Positions 48,128 through 59,267 of a stretch of 64,000 bases of DNA are shown here, in pieces (position 1 is the first letter of the stretch; each line of letters begins with the position of its first letter). Source of the DNA: Glycomyces niveus (lineage in GTDB: Bacteria; Actinomycetota; Actinomycetes; Mycobacteriales; Micromonosporaceae); assembly GCF_017592475.1 (NCBI RefSeq), contig NZ_JAGFNP010000005.1:186001-250000 (forward strand). Direction: 5' to 3'. The position numbers were made by a program, and so were the translations under genes. Under the pieces are notes generated by a model. It was not told the DNA's origin and did no database searches. It saw only the letters and a program-made list of their open reading frames with translations.

Positions 48128-51031
48128 ATGGCCACTCCCGACCCCGACGAGATCTGGCGACTGCTCAACGAGGCCCGCTTCGAAGAGGCCAGTGAGGCGA
48201 AGGTCGCGGCCCTCGAGCGGGCGGTCGAGGCCGCCGACGCCGTCGGCGATCCCGAGCTCCAGAACTACGCCCTCAACGGCCTCGTCGACGCCTACGAGTT
48301 CTCCCGCGACTCGACCCGCCTCCTCGTCCCCTTCGCCCGGCTCCTGCGCAACTTCGACTCCCATCCCGAGCACTTCGACGCCTACCTGACGCGCTCCCTG
48401 TACTGGACCTTCAAGTGGATCGTCGACAAGATGATCGAGCAGCCCGACGTGCCGCTCGAGTCCATCGAGCACTGGCTCGAGGAGATGCGCCGCCGCTACG
48501 CCGAGGCCGGCTACTCCATGCACGCCCCGGCCGCCTACGAGATGCAGCTGGCCTATCACGTCGGCGACTACGACCGGGTCGCCGCCGCGATCGAGTCCCT
48601 CGGCGAGGCCGAGGAGGACGAGATGTCCGACTGCACCGCCTGCCAGTACACCTCCCTGGCCACCATCGTGTTCTACGCCGAGGAGGACTCCGCGGACGCC
48701 GCCATGGAGATGCTCGAGCCCGTCCTCTCCGGCGAGCAGACCTGCGCCCACGAACCCCACTACGGCCTCGCGCTCTCCCTCCTGCCCCTGGTCGAACTCG
48801 GCCGCATCGACGAGGCCCGCGCCAACCACCTGCGCGGCTACCAGATGTGCAAGGGCAAAGAGGACATGGTCGCGATGTGGGCGCTGCACGTCGAGTTCTG
48901 CGCCCTCACCGGCAACGAGCACCGCGCCGTCGAGATCCTCGCCGACCACGCCCGCTTCTTCGACCTCGACCTCGGCGTGCGCGACCGCCAGCGCCTCATG
49001 GAGGTCGCCGTCCTCACCTGCCGCCGCCTCGCCGCCCTCGGGCACGCCGACACCCCGATCCCCGGCCCCGGCGGCAAGGAGTGGCGGGCCGCGGAGCTGC
49101 ACGACTGGGCCGAGGCCGAGCGCAAGGCGATCTGCGCCCGCTTCGACGCCCGCAACGGCAACGACCACCACTCCACGATGAGCGGCTGCGTCGTCGACTC
49201 CACCCCGTACGACAAGCCGGTCCACTTGGGGCTCAAGGAGCCCCGGCCGGCCGCGGTGATCGCGCCGCCCGCGCCCGACCAGGTCCAGGGTCCCGACCTG
49301 GACGCCGCGATCGACGCCGCGTACGCCGCGTACGACGACTGCTCGCCCGACACCTGGAAGGCCTGGCTGAAGGTCGGCGCCCTCGCCGACGCGCTCGGCA
49401 TCGAGCTCATCGCCGAGCACCGCGCCGAGATCGCCCACGCCGAGTCCGCGCAGTCGGACGACCCCGCCGCGATCGCCGACGGCCTGGCGCGCGCCATCGA
49501 GCTGTTCGGCGCCGCGGGGCAGCCGGGCCGGGCGCTCGTCGCCGAGTCCTTCCTCCTCATCCACCGCTCCGAGAGCGAACCCGAGGGCACCCGCGAAGGC
49601 GCCGAACGCATCACCGAGACCGCCCGCGCCCTCAACGCCGAGCAGCGCATCGACGACCGCAGCTACCACACGAGCCAGGTCCTCGCGATGCGCGCCGAGT
49701 ACCTCGCGGGCACCGCCCGGCCGGGCACGCTCGCGGAGGACCTCGACGACCGCGCCCGCGTGCTCGACGCCGAGCTCGCGGCCCACCCCGAGCGCCGCTA
49801 CGCGCTCATCCGCCGCTGCGACCTGCTCGACCTGCGCGCCCGCCTCGAGACCGACCCGGCCGCGAAGACCGCGCTCCTCACCACCCAGATCGAGCTCGCC
49901 CGCGCCGCCGAGGCGGGGTGGGCGGTCGCCCGCGCCAGCGCCGACCTCGCCGACCAGGTCGGCCTCACCGGCGATTTCGAAGCGGCCCTGGAGATCTGCC
50001 GCGACGGCCTGGCGGCGCTCGGCGGCGAGCCCTCTCACACGGTGGCCGCGAAGCTCCACCTGCAGGCCGCGGAGTTCACGATGCGCGCGGCCGACCACGC
50101 CGCGACGTACGAGCACGCGCTGGCCGCGTCCGTCCACTGCGACGCCGCCGGGATGACCGTCCCGGCCGCCGTCGCCCGCCACCTCATGGGCGTCGCGCTC
50201 GTGGAGATGGACCGCCGCGCCGAGGCCGTGCCGCTCCTCGAAGCCGCCCTCGACGACCTGCCGGACCAGGAGCTGTGGCGGATCTGCAACGTGCGCTTCA
50301 ACCTCGCCGAGTCCTACGACCGGCAGGGCGACACCCGCCAGGGCGTCGAGCACGGGCTCGCGGCGCTCGCGCTCATGGAGTCGGCGGAGGAGGACTACCT
50401 CGTCAACCTGTACGCGGACACGCTGTTCCTCACGGGGGAGCTGCTCGAGAAGCTCGGGGAGCACGACCACGCCCTCGAGGTGTACACGCGCGCGATCCAG
50501 GCCGCCGACACCGTCGGCGACCTCGCGTCCTGGACCCGCGTGAGCCGCGCCCGAGCGTGGCTCCTGCGCACCATCATGGGCGACTCCGCGTTCGGCGAGG
50601 GACTGCAGACGATGGCGCAGATCGCCGCCCGGCTGCACGCGGTGCGCGCCGACACCGAGGCGCCCGCGACGCTGCGCGAGGCGGCCCGGTTCGAGCTCGG
50701 CGAGACCTACCGGCAGCACGCGCAGCTGACCTTCCAGTTCCTGGAGAGCCAGGCGGGGGAGCAGGGCCTGCACCGGGACGAGGCCGAGCCGGTGCTGGAC
50801 CTGCAGCGCCGCGCGCTGGCCGTGTTCCGGGAGGGGCCGCTGCTGCTGGAGCGGGCGAGCCTGACCGCGCACCAGACGATGTGGCTGCTCTCGGAGCTGG
50901 GTGACCCGCAGGGCGCGATCACGGTGGGGGAGGACGCGCTGACCTGGCTCACCGCGCCGGAGTCCGCCGAGGCCAGGGAGGGTTTCGAGCAGCATCTGGC
51001 GGACCTGCGCGAGGGCGCTGCAGAGAGCTAG
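48128..51031 (+). CDS. Large tetratricopeptide-repeat protein
   Basis: This is a 967-residue helical repeat protein from ATG 48128, with AAGGA upstream. It is built of TPR-like helix pairs through its whole length. Repeat-like units include [40 protein letters not shown], the central [19 protein letters not shown] and [20 protein letters not shown]. There is no membrane segment, signal peptide, ATPase or DNA-binding domain. It contains several Cys (ECAL-type pairs such as DCTACQYTS), which might bind metal. Together with the HSP90-like gene directly upstream it probably forms an operon. A role as co-chaperone or scaffold is inferred. Confidence 0.85.
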   Translation: MATPDPDEIWRLLNEARFEEASEAKVAALERAVEAADAVGDPELQNYALNGLVDAYEFSRDSTRLLVPFARLLRNFDSHPEHFDAYLTRSLYWTFKWIVDKMIEQPDVPLESIEHWLEEMRRRYAEAGYSMHAPAAYEMQLAYHVGDYDRVAAAIESLGEAEEDEMSDCTACQYTSLATIVFYAEEDSADAAMEMLEPVLSGEQTCAHEPHYGLALSLLPLVELGRIDEARANHLRGYQMCKGKEDMVAMWALHVEFCALTGNEHRAVEILADHARFFDLDLGVRDRQRLMEVAVLTCRRLAALGHADTPIPGPGGKEWRAAELHDWAEAERKAICARFDARNGNDHHSTMSGCVVDSTPYDKPVHLGLKEPRPAAVIAPPAPDQVQGPDLDAAIDAAYAAYDDCSPDTWKAWLKVGALADALGIELIAEHRAEIAHAESAQSDDPAAIADGLARAIELFGAAGQPGRALVAESFLLIHRSESEPEGTREGAERITETARALNAEQRIDDRSYHTSQVLAMRAEYLAGTARPGTLAEDLDDRARVLDAELAAHPERRYALIRRCDLLDLRARLETDPAAKTALLTTQIELARAAEAGWAVARASADLADQVGLTGDFEAALEICRDGLAALGGEPSHTVAAKLHLQAAEFTMRAADHAATYEHALAASVHCDAAGMTVPAAVARHLMGVALVEMDRRAEAVPLLEAALDDLPDQELWRICNVRFNLAESYDRQGDTRQGVEHGLAALALMESAEEDYLVNLYADTLFLTGELLEKLGEHDHALEVYTRAIQAADTVGDLASWTRVSRARAWLLRTIMGDSAFGEGLQTMAQIAARLHAVRADTEAPATLREAARFELGETYRQHAQLTFQFLESQAGEQGLHRDEAEPVLDLQRRALAVFREGPLLLERASLTAHQTMWLLSELGDPQGAITVGEDALTWLTAPESAEAREGFEQHLADLREGAAES

Positions 51032-51169
51032 GCGGAGGCGACTCGCTGAGCGGGCCGCGAGGAGCCGCGCCGCCCCTGCGAGGTACGCTTGCTCACTGGC
51101 GGACGCACGCTTCTCGCATGCTCCGAGGATCGGAACCGGTCGCGAAACCGGTTTGACCGAGGGCCGCCG

Positions 51170-51189
51170 CTCGAACAGTCTGGTTCGAG
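51170..51189. other. Small hairpin upstream of glyS
   Basis: A seven-base inverted repeat (CTCGAAC / GTTCGAG) with a six-base loop lies about 55 bases before the glyS start, within the 211-base gap after the TPR gene. A T-box would need a longer leader and an AGGGTGG-type sequence, which I do not see. Nothing else is evident in the gap except AACCGGT repeated at 51133 and 51145. Confidence 0.3.
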
Positions 51190-51242
51190 AACACAACCAT
51201 CCGCAGTCTCACCGACCGCCAGCCGGATCGAGAGGAATCATC

Positions 51243-52619
<1,377 letters not shown>

Positions 52620-52638
52620 GCGACTGGGCTGCGCTTTC

Positions 52639-53529
52639 CTAGTACCTGCTGGGGCCGATCTCGATCCGATCGAGGTCGGTCCCTTCCGGTATCCACTCCT
52701 CGGTGAGGTCGACATACTGCGCCGACTCGCCTTCCGGCAGCGCCCGGAACGAACTCGAGTAGTACTCGGTCTCCATGTCGGCGGGCACCCCGCCGATCAA
52801 GCGCCCTTCCTCGTCGCGGAACAGCAGCGAGATCTGCGTTTCCGTCGCCACGGCGGCGTCGGCCGTGAAGTGCACCCGGTACCCGCTGGGGCTCGCCAGC
52901 GGCTCGAGCTCGCCGAGCTCGAACTCCGGCAGCGGATCGCCCGACTGCCCGAGCACCCCGTCGTCGGCGAAGGCGTCCTCTTCGTACAGCATGGACGGCT
53001 CGGTCGTCGCCAGCTCCAGCTCGGCGAGGTCGATCGCGCTCGGGTTGCCGGCCATCACGTAGCCGATCGCCGCGGTCGAGCGCGGCGGGATCGAGCCGAG
53101 GTACATGGTGTCGAGGTCGACCGGGTAGCCGCGCTCGGTCTTGGTCTGGATCGACAGCCCGCCAGGCAGCAGTTCCCCGTCGTGCGGGTTGCGGACCACG
53201 ACGGCGACGATCACCACGTGGAGGCCGTCGACGGCTACCTGGCTGAAGCCGTACTCGACGATCTCGAGCTCGACCTCCTCCTCGTAGTACGCCGCGTCGT
53301 CGCTGTAGTCCTCGAGCTCCTCCGGCCCTCCCGAGGGCTCCTCGTCGACCGAGACGACCTTCGAGTCCGTCCCCGGCGGGTGCTCGATCGCGACGACCAG
53401 CGCCACGGCCGAGACCACGAGCGCGATGACGAACGGCAGGCGCGGCAGCAGCTCCGCCCGCATGTGGGCGTGCGTCGCCGCGTCCCGCAGCGCGCGGACG
53501 GTGCGACTGGGCCACCGGTTCGAGGGCAT
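52639..53529 (-). CDS. Membrane-anchored extracytoplasmic protein, unknown
   Basis: This is a 296-residue protein from ATG 53529. A basic N-terminus leads to a single membrane helix (LPFVIALVVSAVALVVAIEH). An acidic linker (EEPSGGPEELEDYSDDAAYY) follows, then a beta-rich extracytoplasmic domain (VDGLHVVIVAVVVRNPHDGE and STAAIGYVMAGNP). It has features of immunoglobulin-like or DUF4352-like ligand-free domains but no clear match. It diverges from the next gene by only 67 bases, so the two share a promoter region. Function unknown. Confidence 0.75.
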   Translation of the reverse strand: MPSNRWPSRTVRALRDAATHAHMRAELLPRLPFVIALVVSAVALVVAIEHPPGTDSKVVSVDEEPSGGPEELEDYSDDAAYYEEEVELEIVEYGFSQVAVDGLHVVIVAVVVRNPHDGELLPGGLSIQTKTERGYPVDLDTMYLGSIPPRSTAAIGYVMAGNPSAIDLAELELATTEPSMLYEEDAFADDGVLGQSGDPLPEFELGELEPLASPSGYRVHFTADAAVATETQISLLFRDEEGRLIGGVPADMETEYYSSSFRALPEGESAQYVDLTEEWIPEGTDLDRIEIGPSRY

Positions 53530-53596
53530 GGGGTTCCTTGCTGAGACCGCTACACTTTCCACAGACAACGGTAGCAGTCGAGTCACAGGAGCGAGG

Positions 53597-54754
53597 GTGT
53601 CCGAATCCCCCTCCCCGCAGCGGTGGGGCGAGGAGCACATGATCGATCTGGGAGCCCTCGGCGAACCCGCCCCGGCTCCCGGCCCCGACCCGGCGCCCGG
53701 CCGCCGCCTCCCGCGAATCCCCAACGCCGCCTTGGCCTATGCGGCCGTCGCCGTCGCGCTCGCGGCCGCGGTGATCGCCGCCGTCAAATGGTCCCCGCTC
53801 CACCGGCCCGTCGCCGAGTCCACTGTGCTCGACTTCCTCGAAGCCGTCCACGAGGGCGACGTGGAGGCCGCGCTGGCCCTCACCGACCAGCAGGACGCCG
53901 AAGGCCCCTTCCTGGTCCCCGAAGCGCTCGACTCCAGCTGGGCGATCACCGAGGTCGAACAGGTCGCCTACGAGGAGAGCGACAAGGGCCACGCGAACGC
54001 ACAGGTCTACGCCGAGATCGAAGACCTCGACGGCAACCGCATCGGCCACCGCTACCACGTGGTGGTCGACAAGGGCGAGGCCGAGATCCGGCGGCCCATG
54101 ATCGAGGTCGAGGCCTGGGGCTCCCTGGACTACCTCGACCTCAACGGCGTCAGGTTCGCGATCGACCTGGACCAGGGGCCGGCGTACATCATGCTCCTGC
54201 CCGGGTTCTACGAGTTCTACCCCGACCTGCCGTCCACGATGGAGCTCGACGGCAGCCCCACGATGCTCGCGCTCGGGAACAAATTCCTCTCGATCGAGGA
54301 CGACTACGTCGACACCTGGATGCCCACGCCCTGGCTGGTCGTCTCCCAGGAGGGCGAGGACGGGGTGAACGCGGCCATCCGCGAGTTCTACGACGCCTGC
54401 GCCGCCGACCCCGAAGGCGAGGGCTGCCCGTTCGCGTTCCCCGAGGACCCGGACCGCGAAATCGAGCTGGCCCCGGGCGAGCACTGGGAAGTGGTGTCCT
54501 ACCCCGAGGTGAGCGCCGACCGGCTCTGGTACGAGCACCTGGCGGGGTTCACCCTCGAGTCGTCCGTGGCGGGCGAGGCGCGGGCGCGCGTCGAGATCAC
54601 CGAGGACGGCGAGACGCGCACGGCGCTGGTGAGCTGCCCCGTCTGGGTGAACGGGCTGCACGCCGCCTTCGATGACGAAGGCGGGTTCGTGATCGATCCC
54701 GGCGACGGCCTGTCAGAGGAACGCTGCCGGGCGGTCGTCGAGATCGACGAATGA
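53597..54754 (+). CDS. Membrane-anchored extracytoplasmic protein, unknown
   Basis: This 385-residue protein starts at GTG 53597. A Pro/Ala-rich cytoplasmic part of about 45 residues precedes one membrane helix (AYAAVAVALAAAVIAAVKW). The outer part has a DUF4878-like start (VLDFLEAVHEGDVEAALALT) and then a large beta domain. Three Cys occur late (DACAADPEGEGCPF and LVSCPVWV), and perhaps one pair forms a disulfide. It resembles other single-helix membrane proteins in the window (43933-44808) in layout. It diverges from the preceding unknown membrane protein. Function unknown. Confidence 0.75.
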   Translation: MSESPSPQRWGEEHMIDLGALGEPAPAPGPDPAPGRRLPRIPNAALAYAAVAVALAAAVIAAVKWSPLHRPVAESTVLDFLEAVHEGDVEAALALTDQQDAEGPFLVPEALDSSWAITEVEQVAYEESDKGHANAQVYAEIEDLDGNRIGHRYHVVVDKGEAEIRRPMIEVEAWGSLDYLDLNGVRFAIDLDQGPAYIMLLPGFYEFYPDLPSTMELDGSPTMLALGNKFLSIEDDYVDTWMPTPWLVVSQEGEDGVNAAIREFYDACAADPEGEGCPFAFPEDPDREIELAPGEHWEVVSYPEVSADRLWYEHLAGFTLESSVAGEARARVEITEDGETRTALVSCPVWVNGLHAAFDDEGGFVIDPGDGLSEERCRAVVEIDE

Positions 54755-54761
54755 ACGGCGG

Positions 54762-54956
54762 CTATTCGCCGTGGATGACGCAGCCGCAGTCGATCCAGTC
54801 GTGCTCGACCTGATCGGTGTGCGTGATGGAGTAGTTCGCGCGGCTCTCGGACGCCCAGAGGGCGGCGGGGCTGGCGGGCACGTCAGCGGCGGTCGCGGCG
54901 AGGGGTTCGGTCTCACTCGCCTCGGCCGGCGCGGTCTCCAATTGCTGGGCCATCAC
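54762..54956 (-). CDS. Small orphan protein with Cys/His C-terminus
   Basis: This is a 64-residue frame with tandem starts GTG-ATG at 54956-54951 and AAGGAG 7-10 bases upstream, a good ribosome site. The first 40 residues are Ala, Glu and Thr rich; the last 13 hold HDWIDCGCVIHGE, with two Cys and two His. This shape (acidic Ala-rich leader, Cys-containing end) is seen in some ribosomally made peptide precursors, but no modification enzyme gene is nearby. A metal-binding role is an alternative, as the cluster to its right is zinc-regulated. It ends 8 bases from the convergent gene's stop. Confidence 0.55.
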   Translation of the reverse strand: MMAQQLETAPAEASETEPLAATAADVPASPAALWASESRANYSITHTDQVEHDWIDCGCVIHGE

Positions 54957-55052
54957 TCTCTTGCTCCTTCGTTCACCGAGTCAAACGCAGGAGGAGCTCA
55001 CATGGTTCCGGGCTTGAGAGCAGTCTCACAGCGCACTCGCAAACCCCAGGGT

Positions 55053-55111
55053 AGCGCCCTCTTGCGACGGACGTATAACGCTTTCATTCCATAGAGTCGC
55101 AAGAGAGCGCT
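55053..55111 (-). terminator. Long inverted repeat downstream of rpsN
   Basis: Arms of 16 bases (55053-55068 and 55096-55111) match with one mismatch and enclose a 27-base loop. It lies about 40 bases past the rpsN stop and is probably the terminator of the ribosomal protein operon. The rest of the gap between rpsN and the small orphan gene (54957-55148) shows no gene. Confidence 0.6.
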
Positions 55112-55148
55112 GGCCATGTGAGACATTTGTCTGATATGAGGTGAATTC

Positions 55149-55454
55149 TTACCAGGACGCTTTACGCAGACCGGGCAATTCGCCGCGATGCGCCATCGCC
55201 CTGAGTCGGACACGCGACAGTCCGAACTTGCGATGGAAACCACGTGGACGGCCGTCCACGACGTCCCGGTTCCGCAGGCGGGTCGCCGACGAGTCGCGCG
55301 GGAGCTTCTGCAGCTTCACCACGGCCGCCGCGCGGGTCGCCGGGTCGGTGTCCGGGTGCGAGACGAGCCGCTTCAGCTCGGCCCGCTGCTCGCGGTACCG
55401 CTCGACGAGCGCCTCCCGCTTCAGCTGCTTGGCGATCATGCTCTGCTTCGCCAT
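55149..55454 (-). CDS. rpsN: 30S ribosomal protein S14, zinc-free paralogue
   Basis: This is an S14 paralogue of 101 residues, with the long form typical of the Cys-free type. Marks are [38 protein letters not shown] and the ending [20 protein letters not shown]. The short zinc-binding type has four Cys near the end; this one has none. Such paralogues replace zinc-binding S14 when zinc is scarce. It is the last gene of an rpmB-rpmG-rpsN operon behind a Zur box. Confidence 0.96.
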   Translation of the reverse strand: MAKQSMIAKQLKREALVERYREQRAELKRLVSHPDTDPATRAAAVVKLQKLPRDSSATRLRNRDVVDGRPRGFHRKFGLSRVRLRAMAHRGELPGLRKASW

Positions 55455-55495
55455 CTAGCGGTCCTCCCTGCTGCGCTTCATGTTCGGGGTCGTCA

Positions 55496-55666
55496 CTAGC
55501 GTTCCTCCCGGAAGTCCACGTGCTTGCGCACGACCGGGTCGTACTTCTTGAGGACCATCCGGTCCGGGTCGTTGCGGCGGTTCTTGCGGGTCACGTACGT
55601 GTAGCCGGTCCCCGCCGTCGACCGCAGCTTGACCACGGGCCGCACATCGGTGCTCTTGCTCGCCAT
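55496..55666 (-). CDS. rpmG: 50S ribosomal protein L33, zinc-free paralogue
   Basis: This 56-residue L33 begins [19 protein letters not shown] and ends [17 protein letters not shown]. It has no Cys; the zinc-binding form has two CxxC pairs. Its ATG is one base after the rpmB stop. It is part of the zinc-starvation ribosomal set with L28 and S14. Confidence 0.95.
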   Translation of the reverse strand: MASKSTDVRPVVKLRSTAGTGYTYVTRKNRRNDPDRMVLKKYDPVVRKHVDFREER

Positions 55667-55667
55667 C

Positions 55668-55904
55668 TCAGATCTTCTTCCCTTCCGCCCGCAGGCGCGC
55701 CACGACGGCTTCGATCCCGTCGCGGTCGATCACCTTGATGCCCTTGGCCGACACACGCAGCCGCACGTGCCTGCCCTCGCTGGGCAGGAAGTACCGCTTG
55801 TGCTGCAGGTTGACGTTCCACTTGCGCCGGGTCTTCTGCTTCGACCACGGCACGTTGTTGCCGAAGCCGGGACCGGCGCCGGTCACCTCGCATGTTCTGG
55901 ACAC
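55668..55904 (-). CDS. rpmB: 50S ribosomal protein L28, zinc-free paralogue
   Basis: This 78-residue L28 starts at GTG 55904 ([17 protein letters not shown]). Marks are [20 protein letters not shown] and [16 protein letters not shown]. It has a single Cys near the start and lacks the CxxC pairs of the zinc-binding type. It is the first gene of the leftward operon, 32 bases from the Zur box. Zur de-repression under zinc limitation should switch these paralogues on and free zinc held by normal ribosomes. Confidence 0.95.
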   Translation of the reverse strand: MSRTCEVTGAGPGFGNNVPWSKQKTRRKWNVNLQHKRYFLPSEGRHVRLRVSAKGIKVIDRDGIEAVVARLRAEGKKI

Positions 55905-55935
55905 GGTCGTCCTCCTCTCACAACGACCAGTATAA

Positions 55936-55950
55936 TGACAATCGTTTTCA
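55936..55950. promoter_or_regulatory. Zur box between ribosomal paralogue and cobW operons
   Basis: TGACAATCGTTTTCA matches the actinobacterial Zur box with one half identical to the znuA site (TGACAAT). It lies in the 63-base gap between divergent rpmB and the CobW-like gene, so one site can control both operons. TATAAT at 55931-55936 is a likely -10 element for the rightward genes. Confidence 0.82.
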
Positions 55951-55967
55951 AATAGATCGGAGGCCTC

Positions 55968-57290
55968 ATGAGCCAGGACGCACAACAGGGCAGATTTACG
56001 GCTCGCGAGCTTCGCCGAGGCCGCTTCGAAATCTCACCCGCCGACCTGCGGCCGGCGCTGACACTCCTGACCGGCTTCGCCCCCAAGGCGACCCGCGAGG
56101 CCGCCGAGCTCCTCACCCGCGCCGACCCCGGCCTCCTCGTCGTCACCTACGACCTCGCCGAACTGCTCGACGCCGGCACCGTCCGCCGCACCGTGCACGA
56201 CGGCCGCGGACTCATCGAGGACGAGCGCGTCACCCTCGAGCACGGCTGCATCAACTGCACGATCCGCGAAGACCTCCTCCCCGCCCTCGTGCGCCTCGCC
56301 CGCGCCCGGCCCGCCAGCGACCTCGCGCTCGTCCTCCCACCCTCGATGGAGCCCGAGGCCGTCACCACCGCCTGCGGCTGGTGCCACGTCGACGGCGCGC
56401 CCGTCTCCGACGCCCTCCGGATCGACTCCGTCGTCGCCGTCTGCGACCCCGCCACCCTCCTCGAGACCCTCGACTCCGACCAGGACCTCGCCGACCGCGG
56501 CCTCCATGCCGCCGACGACGACACCCGCTCCGTCTCCGAGGTCGCCGCCCGCCAGATCGAGTTCGCCGACACCGTCCTGCTCTGGGCGCCGGGTTCGGAA
56601 CCCGACTACGAGCACACCCGCCTCTCCGTGCTGCTGCAGCGCCTCAACCCCTGGGCCAGGCACCTCGTCCTCGACATGCCTGAACCCTCAGTCTCGGCGA
56701 CGCTTGCGAGCCGTAGATTGGCGCAGTTCTCGGCCCGCATCCGCCGCAGCGGCCGCTTCGACCCCGAAGCGCCCGAACCCTACGGCCGCGGCATCGAGGG
56801 GTACGCCGTCGGATGCCATGAGCCCGAACCGGACTGCGGCGTCGTCGCCACCCTCTACCGCGCCCGCCGCCCCTTCCACCCCCAGCGCTTCCACCAGGCC
56901 CTCCCCACCCTCACCGGACGCACCCTGCGCGGCCGCGGCCACCTCTGGCTCGCCGGCCAGCCCGACCTGATCGTGGCCTGGGAGTCCAGCGGCGGCGGCG
57001 TCTCGATGGGGGACATGGGGCGCTGGCTCGCGGCCACCCCCGACGAGGAGTGGGAGGAGTCGAGCCCCGAGCGGCGCGTCAACGCCGACCTGCACTGGGA
57101 CGCCGATTTCGGCGACCGCGAGATTCAGCTCGCGTTCGTGGGTATCCACTTCGAGGCCGACGAGCTGACCGCGGCGCTCGACGCCTGCCTGCTCACCGAC
57201 GCCGAAGTGGCCGAGGGCACCGCCGCCTGGCGGGAATACCCCGACCCCTTCGAAGGTTGTTTCGAAAGCAAGGAGAGGAACCAGGAATGA
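55968..57290 (+). CDS. CobW/COG0523-like metallochaperone with degenerate P-loop
   Basis: This 440-residue protein belongs to the CobW group linked to zinc starvation. The CobW Cys motif is present as [20 protein letters not shown]. The C-terminal domain is typical ([17 protein letters not shown], and ending near [15 protein letters not shown]). The P-loop, normally GxxGxGKTT, is altered to [12 protein letters not shown], so GTP binding is doubtful. It starts 18 bases after a Zur box and its stop overlaps the rpmE2 start (ATGA). It probably delivers zinc to key enzymes under limitation. The family call is good, but GTPase activity is uncertain. Confidence 0.85.
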   Translation: MSQDAQQGRFTARELRRGRFEISPADLRPALTLLTGFAPKATREAAELLTRADPGLLVVTYDLAELLDAGTVRRTVHDGRGLIEDERVTLEHGCINCTIREDLLPALVRLARARPASDLALVLPPSMEPEAVTTACGWCHVDGAPVSDALRIDSVVAVCDPATLLETLDSDQDLADRGLHAADDDTRSVSEVAARQIEFADTVLLWAPGSEPDYEHTRLSVLLQRLNPWARHLVLDMPEPSVSATLASRRLAQFSARIRRSGRFDPEAPEPYGRGIEGYAVGCHEPEPDCGVVATLYRARRPFHPQRFHQALPTLTGRTLRGRGHLWLAGQPDLIVAWESSGGGVSMGDMGRWLAATPDEEWEESSPERRVNADLHWDADFGDREIQLAFVGIHFEADELTAALDACLLTDAEVAEGTAAWREYPDPFEGCFESKERNQE

Positions 57291-57541
57291 AGCAAGGTAT
57301 TCACCCGAAGTACGACTACGTCGTGTTCCGCGACCGAGCAGCGGACTTTTCCTTCCTCACCCGGTCCACGGCCGGCTCGGCCGAGACCGTCGAGTGGGAG
57401 GACGGCAAGACCTACCCGGTGATCGACGTGCAGATCTCTTCCGCGTCGCACCCGTTCTGGACCGGCAAGAGCCGCGTCCTCGACGACGAGGGCCGGGTCG
57501 CCAAGTTCTACAAGAAGTACGGCAAGACGCCCGCCGAGTAA
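57287..57541 (+). CDS. rpmE2: 50S ribosomal protein L31 type B (zinc-free)
   Basis: This 84-residue L31 of type B begins [20 protein letters not shown] and includes [15 protein letters not shown] and [14 protein letters not shown]. It lacks the CxxC zinc site of normal L31. It starts within the cobW stop and is therefore under the same Zur box. It completes the set of four zinc-free ribosomal proteins here (L28, L33, S14, L31). A classic terminator follows. Confidence 0.96.
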   Translation: MKQGIHPKYDYVVFRDRAADFSFLTRSTAGSAETVEWEDGKTYPVIDVQISSASHPFWTGKSRVLDDEGRVAKFYKKYGKTPAE

Positions 57542-57556
57542 GGGCGCGACAGAACC

Positions 57557-57590
57557 AAGGGGGACCTCCCGGCACCGGAGGTCCCCCTTT
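57557..57590 (+). terminator. Hairpin terminator after rpmE2
   Basis: A 13-base perfect inverted repeat (AAGGGGGACCTCC and its complement), a seven-base loop and a short T-run follow the rpmE2 stop by 15 bases. Confidence 0.88.
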
Positions 57591-57713
57591 CGCGTGGGGC
57601 GGCTTGCCTCACCCCGCGTTCATTTGGTTACATGGCAATTGCTCCGGGGGGAACCGGTTTCGACCGTGTTCGGCACAACGCACCCTTCCTCTCGAACCGA
57701 AGGCACCGCCCCG

Positions 57714-59258
57714 ATGGACGACACCGCCTCCCCGTTCCCTCCCCGTGACGAACTCGCCCGGTCGCTGCCGGGTTACGTCCTCGACCCCGAACCGTTCAGC
57801 ACCACCAACATGAGCCAGATCTACCTGGCCGCCGACACCAAGCTGCACCACCGCAAGGTCGCGGTCAAGATCATGGCCGACTACCTCGCCCAGCACCCGG
57901 TGTACCGCAAGCGGTTCCTCCGCGAGATCCAGCTCATGGCGAACCTCGAGCACCCGAACATCATGTACGTGCTCACCGCCTCCGGCGAGTACGACCACGG
58001 CCTGCTCTACCTCGTCATGCCCCGCGCCGACCACGACCTCAAGCGGCTGCTCGAAGAGGGCCGGCTCGACCTCGCCAAGACCGCCGACGTCGTCGCCCAG
58101 ACCGCCCGGGCGTTGGACCACGCCCACGGGCACGGCGTCGTCCACCGCGACGTCAAACCCGGCAACATCCTCTTCGGAGCCGACGGCCACGTGTACCTGA
58201 CCGACTTCGGCGTCGCCAAGGACCGCTTCGGCGAAGACCTCACGGCCACAGGCGAATCCATCGGCACCCGCGGCTACACGGCACCGGAGGTGTTCGACGC
58301 GCGGCCGGACGAGGCCGCGGCGGCCGACCAGCCCGCCCCGGCCCGCATGCTGCCGTGCACCCCGCGCGAGCGCGCCGGCGACGTCTACTCGCTCGGAGCC
58401 GTGCTCTACCACTGCCTCACCGGCCGCCGGCCCTTCGACAACGCCGACGGGATCGCCGCGGCCGACCTGCAGCGCCGCGGCGAACTCGTACCGGTGAGCG
58501 CCCTCCGCGACCAGGCCCCCGCCGAGGTCGACGCCGTGGTCGCCAAGGCCATGCACCTAGACCCGGACCAGCGCTACCGCACCTGCGGCGACCTCGCCGT
58601 GGCGTTCACCCAGGCGCTCGGCGTCGCCCAGGACGGCGCGGCCCTGCCGATCCTGCGCGACATCCAGGACCGCCTCCGCACCGGACCCGACGACCGCGAC
58701 CGCACCGCGTCCTTCGCCGCGTCCGCGCCGACGCCCGCCGCGCAGCACCGGACCATGCTGCTCAGCGTCCTGGCCGCAGTGCTCGCCGTCGCGCTCGCGG
58801 GCGGCCTGCTGCTGTACCAGCTCTTCACCGCCGAGGAAGGCGACGCCGCCGCCGCGGACCTCCCGAGCGACGACGCTTCGTCGTCCGCTCCCGCGTCGCC
58901 GACCGTGAACCTCGAGCCGCCGTCGCCGACCGTGGAGCCCGTGACGGGGGACGCCCAGGTGACGCGCCGCCCGGTCGAGGGCGAATGCGTCCTCGACCAC
59001 CCCGAGGACTGGATCGTGGTCGCATGCGACTCGCCGCTCGCGGACGAGCTCATCTTCAAGATCGTGATGAACCCCGAGGACCCGAACCCCATGCAGCCCA
59101 ACCACGACGACGCCGCCTGGGAGGCCTGCCGCGGAGAGGGGTACGACTTCGACTACGAGTGGTACTGGAACGACTCGCTCGACGAGGACGAGTCCGGCCG
59201 CGAGTGGGATCCCGAGGTCGACAGGATCCGCTACATCATGTGCTACGTGGAGCTCTGA
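57714..59258 (+). CDS. Membrane Ser/Thr protein kinase with atypical P-loop
   Basis: This PknB-type kinase has 514 residues from ATG 57714. The kinase domain covers about residues 15-310. The catalytic set is VAVKIM (Lys52), Glu71 in the C-helix (FLREIQLMANLEH), VVHRDVKPGN (Asp146), TDFGVAKD (DFG at 164-166) and GYTAPEVFD. The glycine-rich loop is not recognisable; the segment reads PFSTTNMSQIYLAAD. A Pro/Ala-rich linker, one membrane helix (LLSVLAAVLAVALAGGLLLY) and an acidic outer domain of about 150 residues with several Cys (GECVLDHPEDWIVVACDS) follow. The outer domain resembles septum-formation type DUFs in its Cys pattern. It converges on an FHA-domain gene, a likely substrate or partner. 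Confidence 0.9.
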   Translation: MDDTASPFPPRDELARSLPGYVLDPEPFSTTNMSQIYLAADTKLHHRKVAVKIMADYLAQHPVYRKRFLREIQLMANLEHPNIMYVLTASGEYDHGLLYLVMPRADHDLKRLLEEGRLDLAKTADVVAQTARALDHAHGHGVVHRDVKPGNILFGADGHVYLTDFGVAKDRFGEDLTATGESIGTRGYTAPEVFDARPDEAAAADQPAPARMLPCTPRERAGDVYSLGAVLYHCLTGRRPFDNADGIAAADLQRRGELVPVSALRDQAPAEVDAVVAKAMHLDPDQRYRTCGDLAVAFTQALGVAQDGAALPILRDIQDRLRTGPDDRDRTASFAASAPTPAAQHRTMLLSVLAAVLAVALAGGLLLYQLFTAEEGDAAAADLPSDDASSSAPASPTVNLEPPSPTVEPVTGDAQVTRRPVEGECVLDHPEDWIVVACDSPLADELIFKIVMNPEDPNPMQPNHDDAAWEACRGEGYDFDYEWYWNDSLDEDESGREWDPEVDRIRYIMCYVEL

Positions 59259-59267
59259 CCCGCGCGC

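Noticed and set aside
48095..51196. 1033-residue open frame antisense to the TPR gene
   Set aside because: Long antisense frames are expected in GC-rich DNA. The + strand frame has the ribosome site, a TPR pattern and normal composition; the antisense product is low-complexity Leu/Gly/Arg.
54762..54956. Firm call as a lanthipeptide or other modified peptide precursor
   Set aside because: No modifying enzyme, protease or dedicated transporter gene is near it.
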